Of a DNA stretch of 64,000 bases, positions 56,363-64,000 are shown one piece after another. Both the position numbers and the translations under genes were made by a program. The DNA comes from Holtermannia corniformis (taxonomy: Eukaryota; Basidiomycota; Tremellomycetes; Holtermanniales). The notes under the pieces were generated by a model. That model saw nothing but the letters and a program-made list of their open reading frames with translations, had not been told where the DNA came from and made no database searches. The stretch lies in contig BCIJ01000010.1 in the NCBI GenBank assembly GCA_001599935.1, positions 414,320 to 478,319 on the forward strand. The letters are read 5' to 3'. Position 1 is the first letter of the stretch. Each line of letters starts with the position of its first letter.

Positions 56363-56782
56363 TGCGGCCGATCCAACGCCTCCATGGCCTGCCTGCTGCG
56401 CTTGTTACGCTCCTGATGGATCCCAGCAAGACGAGCTCTCGGTGTCTGTGCGGCTGATTACCAACGGGCATTAGGAGCATTAGGATTTTCTATAAGGATA
56501 ACGGGCTAATCCGATCAGGATAATATTCCAATCTATTAGGATAAAATCCTGATCGATAAGGAATTGATTGTAATCAATGAGGATTGATTAGGTCAAGTTG
56601 GACAATCGGGCGCTCGGCAGGATCCGACAAGTGCAGCAACAAGCACAGCGGCCGTGTCGACGAGGGATCCATCAACCAAACCTCGCATCGGGATCACCAA
56701 CACTCTCGCAGCTGATGCACTGAGCTCTCGCTTGCTCTACTCGGTCGTCCTACCACCGTCTCCCTCGGCTCGCGGCTCGGCA
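56363..56782. other. Divergent promoter, large membrane protein / deubiquitinase
   Basis: About 420 bp; contains the second TAATCC/GGATTA cluster. A plus-strand ATG at 56654 upstream of the chosen UBP start is in frame with it but gives an unlikely leader. Confidence 0.6.
56470..56592. promoter_or_regulatory. Clustered TAATCC/GGATTA motif, copy 2
   Basis: At least ten copies of GGATA/GGATT or their complements in ~120 bp: GCATTAGGAGCATTAGGAT, TAAGGATAACGGGCTAATCC, GATCAGGATAAT, CTATTAGGATAAAATCC, GATAAGGAATTG, TGAGGATTGATTAGG. The piece CTAATCCGATCAGGAT differs by one base from CTAATCCGATTAGGAT in copy 1. Strikingly AT-rich against a GC-rich background. Confidence 0.6.
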
Positions 56783-59700
56783 ATGTCCCGACTGCGTTGG
56801 GGCTTCAAGTCGGCCGCCAGCAACCCAGCTGCGTCCCCGTCGCACGAGCACGCTCTCGACTGGTCAACACCGCTCGCAGGCGTGCTCGACGATGATAAAC
56901 GCAAAGGCAAGCAGGTCGAGCGGCTGTGGGGCATGGAGAACGTAAGTGATAATGCCTTTTGGCGGCCTGTCGGACAGCGCTGACGGCTGCGCTCGTACCA
57001 CTCGACTGGCATCCACCGTGAGCTCGAACAGTTTGGAAACACTTGGTGCGTACGACGGTTGACTGTTGCGCCTGAACACCAGCTGACCGACGCCGCTTGG
57101 ACCCTGAATTCACCTTTGGCCAACAGCTATTGCAACTCTGTCCTCCAAGCGCTCTACGCATGCGAGCCGTTTCGCGAGTTTGTCCTCTCGTACCCCGACC
57201 AGGGCCCACCCAACATCCCTCTCGGTCCGCCCCCGCCAGACCCGAATGCACCGCCCGTACCATCAGCAACGACGCCGGCGAGCCCAAACGCCACGCGCGG
57301 GGACCCGTTCGCCGACAGCCTCGCACCGAGCACTCCATCGACAAAGCGCTCATGGACAGGCTTGGGATCGCGCAAGTCGGTCGCCAAGGGTGACCTCCCG
57401 GCCTTGTCTGCACTCTCACCCCCCGCGCCTCCGCCTCCACCGCCCTCGACCCCGGCACCGGCTTCGGCTCAGGGTCAAGGTGCGAGGGCACAGCTGCAGG
57501 AGCAGTATGCCAACATCCCGCCCATGTCACTGTTTGCCACGATCCAAACACTGTTCCATCATCTCTCGACTTCACCGCCTCACCCGGCCCCTGCACCCAA
57601 AACACCCGCGGCGAGCGCGAGCGCGCCCGGCGGCTCTTTCCCCGGCTTGACGCCCGTCAACCCAAACCCGGCTGCCCTGAGCCAACCGTCGCCGAGCCTG
57701 CTACCAAACCCATCAGGCCAGCCTCAAGGACCCGCATGGCTCGCCTCACTCCCACCCCAAGCCGCAACAAGAGGCAGCGGGCCCAACGGTGCCGGCACAC
57801 TCGGTCGCGGCGTCGTCAGACCCGAAGAGCTCATCCGCACCATCAAGCGCGAAAACGCCCTGTTCCGTGGTCAGATCCAGCAAGACGCGCACGAGTTTCT
57901 CGGCTGGGTGCTGAACCGTGTTGCCGAAGAGGTTGTCGAGCTCGACAGGGACACGGCGGACGCAACGTCGCCAAAGGGAGCCAAGCCGAACGGCTTTCAT
58001 CATGCTGCGCAAGAGGCAAAGACGTTTGTGCATGCCTTGTTCGAGGGCGTGTTGACGAATGAGACGCGCTGTTTGACGTGCGAGACGGTGAGTGGATCCA
58101 GGCGGTGAGCGCTTTAGCTAAGATGCAGACATCATCCCGAGACGAAGCGTTTCTCGACCTCTCGATTGATATCGAACAAAACGCATCCGTCACGGCGTGC
58201 TTGCGCCAGTTTTCAGCGTCCGAGATGCTGTGTCAGAAGAACAAGTTCTACTGCGACGCGTGCAGCGGGTTACAAGAGGCTGAAAAGAGGTCGGTAGCGT
58301 GGATCCGAGATGATCATCGACTGACCCGACGCCAGGATGAAGATTAAAAACCCGCCAAACGTGCTCGCACTCCATCTCAAGCGGTTCAAGTATCAAGAAG
58401 AGCTCGGGCGCTACGTCAAGCTCTCGTACCGCGTCGCGTTCCCGACCGAGCTCCGGCTGTTCAACACGAGCGACGATGTGGATGACCCGGACCGCATGTT
58501 CAACCTGTTTGCCGTCGTCGTGCATATCGGCAAGTGCGTATACGTGTGCTCGCCCATCACCGCACTGACACACCCAGCGGTCCCCATCACGGCCACTATG
58601 TCGCCATTGTCCGCTCGGGCTCGCGCTGGGTCATGTGCGACGACGAAAACGTCGAGCCGTTGACCGAGCCCGACATTGCGCGCTATTTCGGCGATCACGC
58701 CCAAGGGTCTGGCTATGTGCTGTTCTACCAAGCGGCAGATCTGGATCTGCAGGCTCTGGGCTTGAAGGCGCCGACACGGACGTTTTCGGACCAGGTGGGC
58801 GTTGGAGGGTTTATCCAGCCGTTTCAGATGGTGAACGAGGCGCCGGTCCGCGTCCAGGTCCCGCAGCCGAAGCGGGTGAAGCAGGCGCCAGAGCGAGAGC
58901 AGGTCGTGCAGCCGCCGGAATCGGCGGTACCGACCCAAGTGCCAAACGCTGCACCCGTCAGCGCTCCTGCTCAACCTGCTTCGTCGGCGCCACCAACGCC
59001 CGTCGCTCCTACCCCTGTACCCGGCCCGGTTCCAGTCACAGCACCGGTCAGCCTCGCGCCCGTTGTCGAGGCGCCGTCCGTCACCGTCCCAACCATGGCC
59101 AACTCGATCCCAATTGTCCGCGCCCCATCCACCACGGCTTCATCCGTCGGCTCGGCCGCGCGTTCGAGTGCGCCCAGCACGACCCCGACCCTTGATCGAC
59201 GTCTATCCCGGCCTGTCGAGCGCAAAGAAACGAGCGGTGGCGGCTGGTTCCGCCGTGGCGGTAAAGACAAGGACAAGAAGAATCGATCGTCGGTATACGA
59301 GCCGAACGGGGATTCAGCATCCACGACTACGTCGGAGCAGTCGTCGGTCGCGCCTGCGACCTACAGCCGGACCGACTCTGGCGACACGCAGCGTGCTCGG
59401 CAGCCGTCTGCTCCCGGCCTGCTCGAGAGCCACAGTGGCTCGTTGTCTTCTCGCGGTCTGGGACTCGCCAACGGGAGCGACAGTCGTGCGAATGGCCACG
59501 CAAGCGCAAACGGCTCGAGCTCTGTCGTCTCGTCCACGTCGTCGGCTCCTATCTCCCACGTTGCGCAGATGCCAGCCGCGCTTGCCGTCCCCACGGCGTC
59601 CTCTTCAACCTTTGGCTCGCTCGGGCGGAAAAGCTCACAAGCTCGGGATCGCCAGACCTCGGCCTCGTCTACTGGCGTCTACGGCGGCGGCGGCAGTCTC

Positions 59701-59844
59701 GGCCGCAGGCTGAGCGGCGCCGTCGGTGCCAAAGCGCTGACGCGGAGCAGCAGTGCCGCGTTCAAGAGTATTGGCTTTGGCCGGAGCAAAGACAAGGACG
59801 AGCGCAAGCGGGCTGAAGACGAGCGCAAGGGCTTGCTGGGTTGA
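56783..59844 (+). CDS. creB: Ubiquitin C-terminal hydrolase, Ubp9/Ubp13/creB (USP12/46) family
   Basis: A cysteine deubiquitinase normally activated by WD40 partners (creC/Bun107 type). Model: 56783..56941, 57032..57045, 57127..58087, 58129..58289, 58336..58533, 58578..59844; 919 aa. Exon 2 is 14 nt and encodes FGNT plus part of the catalytic cysteine codon, completed by exon 3 ([20 protein letters not shown]). A Pro-rich insert follows, then [77 protein letters not shown] (zinc Cys pairs), [17 protein letters not shown], and the His/Asp box [23 protein letters not shown] with YVLFYQ. The C-terminal ~330 residues are Pro/Ser-rich, with a basic end ([16 protein letters not shown]). Likely role in catabolite control and trafficking by deubiquitination. 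Confidence 0.95.
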
Positions 59845-59951
59845 GCACGAGGGGATTGTGTGTAGCATTGCCGTTGGTGGTTGTATGCATGCTCGATGTG
59901 CGCCACGGATGCAACGAGCGATTCGCCACCGTGCGGTGCGGTGCTGGTGCT

Positions 59952-59973
59952 GACGACGACGACGACGACGACG
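59952..59973. repeat. (GAC)n microsatellite
   Basis: Seven consecutive GAC units in the deubiquitinase 3' flank. Confidence 0.85.
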
Positions 59974-60047
59974 GCCACGACAGTCTGCCAGCTTGGGTGT
60001 GAACAGGCATAGTCACCGTCAGCACCATTTAAAGCACCATCAGTATC

Positions 60048-60073
60048 ACCATCATCATCATCATCATCATCAC
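60048..60073. repeat. (ATC)n microsatellite
   Basis: About eight ATC/CAT units, 33-58 bp before the ATG at 60106, so within the likely 5' UTR or core promoter of the REEP-like gene. Confidence 0.85.
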
Positions 60074-60105
60074 CAGCTAGAATCACCGCTCGCCCGTCTC
60101 ACACC

Positions 60106-61252
60106 ATGATTCTCGGCTTCATCGCCCGTGCCATCTGGTCAGCCTCAGCCCTCACCCAATTTACACAGCGAGAGAGCTCACGCACTTGTCTCAGCCACAT
60201 CTCGTGCTATCTCTACCCTGCATACGCGTCGTACAAGGCGCTCGCGGCCGACACGACCGAAGGCGTCGAGCGCTGGCTCATGTACTGGAGCGTCGTCGGT
60301 GCTTGGACGGGCGTAGAGGGCTTGACCGGATTCCTATTCACCTGGTAGGTATCCCTTTGGTAGTGAAAAGGAGCCAACTGAGCGCACAGGATCCCATTCT
60401 ATTCAGTGTGCAAGACGCTCTTCTTCCTCTATCTCAGCCTACCGCAGACCGAGGTATGTCGCACTGCTATACATGGGGGATACAGCTCAAACCCCAGGGC
60501 TCGACTTTGATCTACCGATCCCAGCTCGCACCCGTGTTCCAAGAGCACGAGCACGAGATTGACGCCGCGCTCGCAAAGCTTCGCTATCGCGCCGGCGGGT
60601 TCTTGGCTAGTCTACTGAGCTGGGCGTGGGAAAAGGCAACGAGCCAGTTCAACGTGTGTCCCCTTGTGCTTTGCTCTGCTCGGGCTTGGAGCTGATCGCG
60701 GTTGCTAGCTTGCACAGTCACAGAATCTGGACGCGCAATACCCACCCGGCGTCGTCGATCCGTATGCTCGTGGTCAGCCGCAACAACCGCCTCCGACGCT
60801 ACAGAACCCAGCTGGCGGTGCTGCGCAACAAATCTACTCGCTCGCGACGCGCTACGCCGCCCAGTCAGTCGGACAGTAGCCCGACGCTACGCTAATCATT
60901 TCTCAGATACCTTCCCGTCGCCGTTGCCGCCCTTCGCTCACAACCTCACGTCCAGGCGCACGGCCTCGACCCCTTGCTAGATGCCGTCGCCGCCGTCCAC
61001 TTGCAGCCTCTCGAAATGCCGATTCCCGTCCCGACACCAGGCTATACGCGCCACCTGTCGGACCCTGATAGCGCCTCGCTCCGATCACGCACTACGTCGA
61101 GGTTGAGCGAATCGGGCTATGAAGAGATTGCGAGGGATGAAGTGCCGTCTCGGCCCGAGATGGCGACGAGGTCGAGTGGCAGCTGGTTCGGCTGGGGCGC
61201 GACCCCGGATCACGGCTACCAACCGCTGCCGACGAAAGATAGAGCGGAATGA
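60106..61252 (+). CDS. REEP/TB2-DP1/HVA22 family ER membrane-shaping protein
   Basis: Family members (Yop1, REEPs) insert hairpins that curve ER tubules and recruit cargo. Model: 60106..60344, 60390..60453, 60498..60653, 60709..60863, 60907..61252; 319 aa. The TB2/DP1 domain covers the first ~130 residues: LYPAYASYKALAAD, VERWLMYWSVVGAWTGVEGL, FTWIPFYSVCKTLFFLYLSLPQTEGSTLIYRSQLAPVFQEHEHEID. The rest is a long tail: AWEKATSQFN, a Pro/Gln-rich part (QYPPGVVDPYARGQPQQPPP), LPVAVAALRSQPHVQAHGLDPLL, and a Ser-rich end. It is longer than Yop1 and resembles the REEP1-4/HVA22 branch. Expected in the ER membrane. Convergent with FKBP. Confidence 0.92.
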
Positions 61253-61496
61253 CGGTTGGGACCAGTGTTTGTACGCTAGGCTGTATGTAATGTCAATGTG
61301 CGTGTGCGAGCCTGGCTGCCGTCGGTCGTGGTGACGCCTGTAGTACCTGCATACGCTACCCAAGTCAGACTGCAGCTTCCAAGCTGATAGGGTCCTGACT
61401 GCGAAGACGACATTCGTGCATCGTCCTACCGTGCACCAACCGCGATGAGCAAGCTTGACGTCAACGACTGCATGCCATCAACTCGCTCAGAGCTCG

Positions 61497-62072
61497 TCCG
61501 ACGCACGGCGGTTCTTGATCCCCAGCAGTTCGACTATGTGATTTCAGCCCGATCCCACTCGATCTACGCTGACCAACCTTCAAACACCAGGGTCGAGCTA
61601 GGCGGGATCACAGGCGGGTGACCGCGCTCGCCGTACCCGAGTCCCGGCGGGATCGTGAGCTTGCGCTTTTCGCCAACGCAGGCGCCTAGGATGCCTTGAT
61701 CCCAACCTTTGATGACCTGGCCTACGCCGACTGATCGAGAGTGAGCGTCAGCCTACAGCGGTCACGGTCACGCACGGGTGAATTCAAACGGTTGGTTTCG
61801 ATCGAGTGATGAATCAAACTTTTTCCCGTCTTGTGCCAGTGTTCCGGTATAGCTGTCAACGCAGTCTGATCAGCCGCTGTACGGTGGATGCGGTAAACAG
61901 CGCACTGCATTGACAGCTTGTCCCCGTTCTGAGCCTTGATAGGGCATTCATCCGGCAGGTACTTGACCCCGATCTGGAGCTTGTCGCTCGCGGGTGCCGG
62001 TGACGGGTTTGGTTCAGCCGCCGCTACGATTGAGAGCGCCGTGAGCAGTGCTACGAGTCGAGTGGTGCGCAT
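61497..62072 (-). CDS. FPR2: ER FKBP-type peptidyl-prolyl isomerase (FKBP2/Fpr2)
   Basis: Cis-trans prolyl isomerase of the secretory pathway. Model: 61906..62072, 61776..61852, 61578..61730, 61497..61543 on the minus strand; 147 aa. Signal peptide [16 protein letters not shown]; mature part [102 protein letters not shown]. These include the FK506-pocket residues (Tyr of HYTG, FDSS, F of PFEFTLG, VIKGWD, Y of GYG, F of TLVFEVEL). It ends ASDEL, close to the HDEL/KDEL retrieval signal. Divergent from VMA9 with 167 bp between starts. Confidence 0.95.
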
Positions 62073-62239
62073 CCTGATCGAGTGCCGCTCGCCAAGTGCT
62101 GTCGCGTTCTCATTGCCACTGCCACGTGGACAAAGGAAGGGGTTCGGCGTTATACGGCGTTTGGAATTCGCCACTGACCCCCTTTCGTCACCGACCCTTG
62201 AATCTGTCCTGCTGCACTTTGGCATCAACGGTACTCGCA

Positions 62240-62591
62240 ATGAGCTTCCTCCACGTCGTATGGATGTCCGTACTGAGCGGCAGCTAGTATCCCGAGCTGA
62301 CATTACACAGCGCAATCGTCTGCGCAGCGATCGGCGCCGTCCTATGGTTCATCGCTCCAAAGGGGCCTAGCCAAACGTCAGTCTCAGCCTGCCTGAAAGC
62401 CTTGTACTCGGCTGATACACGGTTGATAGCCTGCTCCGCTCGAGCTCGGCATTGACATTGACGGCGTGCTACCTCATGTTAGTCTACGCCCGCCCTGCGA
62501 CGCGACGCGCTGATGACGGGATAGGTGGGCCATCACGTACCTCGCTCAACTGCACCCGCTTATGAGTCGGTACCGTTTCCTCACCTCGTGA
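62240..62591 (+). CDS. VMA9: V-type proton ATPase subunit e (Vma9)
   Basis: A small hydrophobic V0 subunit needed for vacuolar ATPase assembly. Too fragmented to be seen as one frame: 62240..62265, 62311..62376, 62430..62477, 62525..62591; 68 aa. The product runs MSFLHVVW-IAIVCAAIGAVLWFIAPKGPSQT, LLRSSSALTLTACYLM, WAITYLAQLHPLMSRYR. The signature is PKGP-x-QT between two TM helices and the end AQLHPL, as in the family. Exon 1 is 26 nt, and its intron (45 nt) uses a GTCCGT 5' site and GCTGACATTACACAG. Alternative use of the GTATCC site 21 nt downstream would leave a 24-nt intron and is unlikely. Confidence 0.93.
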
Positions 62592-62842
62592 TCCCGAGGC
62601 TGATCCCGACCTTGACAGTCCCGCACCGAACCGACCTCCGACCGGAGAACGCGACTGCAGACCGGTTGTAACGTCTGCCGGATGTATACTATTACGATTA
62701 GCCTGGCTGCTGGTGTGCGAGCGTCTGTAGTGGCCGGTGTCACCGATCGGCAGTAGACAAGACTCCACCACGTCAATGCCAAGCCGAGCCGGAGCAGCAT
62801 CGCATCCCGGCTAAGAGTACAACAATCACAGCACAGCCACCG

Positions 62843-64000
62843 CTCAGAGATCCCCAAAGCGATCCGGCATGACCAGCGGCGCAACTCTATCGTCCTATAT
62901 CAGCCAGCGCTCCGAGCCAGCGCTCGCAGACTCACAGGCTCCAAGCATAGATCCCATAGCAGATCCAGCTACTGATCACTCGCATCCACATGGCCGCTTC
63001 AGAGCGGCCGATGTAGACGTCTGCCTCGGAGCTGGCGCCCAAGGCGAGCAGGTCGGTCGGGTGCGCGACAGGGGTCGTGGACACGACGGCCCTGGGGTCG
63101 TTAGCTGTCGGTCCGGGCTGATGACGCTACTGACCAATCGGTGAGGAGACCGCCGACATACATGGACGCCATGACAAAGATGATATGGAACCACGAGTAC
63201 TGCGGAGCGTCAGCCTGGGCCGAAGCGGGAGCGCACAGCCAGCAACACACGTTATACTTTGTTCCGGACCGTTCATCATCCCGATCCTCACCCGTCACCT
63301 CGTCTTCCTCGTCTTCGTCCTGTTCAGGCTCATCCAGTGCCGACGCAGGCAACGATCCCGCGTTGACGGCCGCCAAGATGGCTTGGTAACGCATCTCGTC
63401 GCGCCTCGGCCTCGGCTGGTTCGTCACGAGCTGGACGTGGCCATCGCCATCCTCGACGTCTGTGGGCAGAGCAATCGCACCGGCGCTAGCGCCTGCACGG
63501 TGGGCCTTGCCCACGAGCGCTTTCGACTGCGTTGCCGCGCGCGAGGTCGAATACGCAATCGCGAGAAACGTGAACAGTGCGCCTAGGATGACTGTTGTCG
63601 TTTTCGTCCCGCCGCCAGAGTGCAGTGGGTTACAGTGCCCTTGGTCGGTGTGGTTGGCGACGGCCGAGGCCGTGAGGTACGTACAGTACGCGGCGACCAT
63701 GGACGCCTGGGTCAACCCTGATTTCGGGTTGGCTTCCTGCACCGGGTGAGAAATCGAGAGCGCGGTGACAACGACGGCGAGCACGAGGTTGAGCGAGACG
63801 AGGGCCGTGTTGAGCCCACAGCGCGAGCCGGCAAAGAAGACGTAGAGCAACGTGGTGAGCGTGATCGAGGCGGCGTACATGCCAAACGTCGAGCCGACGA
63901 GGACAAACTGCCATAGGTTGGAATCGGAGCGTTCCCAGTTGTCGAGGCACGTTTCGGACCAAGTGTGGGCGAAGTCGACGAGGAGGACGAGGCCGATCAG
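62843..64000 (-). CDS. TMS1: TMS1/SERINC family membrane protein (5' end off window)
   Basis: The C-terminal two thirds or so of a multi-pass Tms1/serine incorporator protein; the start lies beyond 64000. Visible segments: GLVLLVDFAHTWSETCLDNWERSD region at the right edge, then MYAASITLTTLLYVFFAGSRCGLNTALVSLNL, MVAAYCTYLTASAVANH, CNPL, VILGALFTFLAIAYSTSRAATQS, an acidic loop (DEPEQDEDEEDEVTGEDRDDE), YNVCCW, YSWFHIIFVMASMYVGGLLTDW, AAMWMRVISSWICYGIYAWSL and VAPLVMPDRFGDL at the stop. The last two introns (GTCAGT...CCCAG and GTGAGT...GATAG) give this end, which fits the family. Role: vacuolar/plasma-membrane lipid-related protein; the serine-incorporation activity is disputed. Confidence 0.93.

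Noticed and set aside
59952..60073. GAC and ATC repeats considered as a CRISPR-like or satellite array
   Set aside because: They are simple trinucleotide microsatellites with no spacers; the organism is a eukaryote.
1..64000. Search for a biosynthetic or mating-type cluster, transposon or horizontally acquired island
   Set aside because: No P450, PKS, NRPS, pheromone/homeodomain pair, reverse transcriptase or transposase was seen. Nearly all loci are housekeeping or typical fungal genes with the same intron style.

Overview
The window is nuclear DNA from a fungus, most likely a basidiomycete with a compact genome. Evidence: nearly every gene has several 44-55 nt introns (GT...CTGAC/CTAAC...AG); coding sequence is GC-rich; and the set includes an eisosome Pil1 protein, Zn2Cys6 regulators, MID1, a GT18 glycosyltransferase and TM-anchored glutaredoxin-like proteins. 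Intron density rules out a Saccharomyces-type yeast. I cannot name the species. The exon structures below were spliced by hand from reading frame, GT/AG sites, branch points and family fit. There is no plasmid, phage, CRISPR or rRNA; I found no convincing tRNA and no intact transposon.

Layout. 0-16 kb: an unassigned ORF, YTM1 (ribosome biogenesis), a Cys-rich single-TM protein, a small multi-pass membrane protein, MID1 (Ca2+ channel subunit), DPH6 (diphthamide synthesis), a PXA-domain protein, and the divergent pair ADE2 (purine synthesis)/TRM44 (tRNA Um44 methylation). 16-19.2 kb: a gene-poor island with two small, probably paralogous genes of unknown function and a possible decayed third copy. 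19.2-30.5 kb: an RCR-like membrane protein, the divergent pair RPS16/mitochondrial uL4, a Zn2Cys6 regulator, a PB1-domain protein and a small SANT-like ORF. 30.7-35.4 kb: a tandem pair of TM-anchored glutaredoxin-fold proteins that both lack the catalytic cysteine. 36-49.5 kb: alpha-tubulin, a second Zn2Cys6 regulator, PIL1, a SWIM-RING protein, JIP5 (ribosome biogenesis) and a stand-alone GTPBP1-type N-domain protein. 50-64 kb: a GT18 glycosyltransferase, a very large disordered membrane-anchored protein, a Ubp9/creB-type deubiquitinase, a REEP/HVA22 protein, an ER FKBP, V-ATPase subunit e (VMA9) and the start-truncated TMS1/SERINC gene.

There is no operon-like pathway cluster; this is ordinary eukaryotic gene order. 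The coherence is local: short bidirectional promoters (ADE2/TRM44, RPS16/uL4m, FKBP/VMA9), tandem paralogs (glutaredoxin-like pair, small-protein pair), and a TAATCC/GGATTA-rich element in two different divergent promoters. The least explained items are the cysteine-less glutaredoxin pair, the small-protein family at 16.7-18.5 kb, and that shared promoter element. Ambiguous bases occur at 5403-5425 and 54879.
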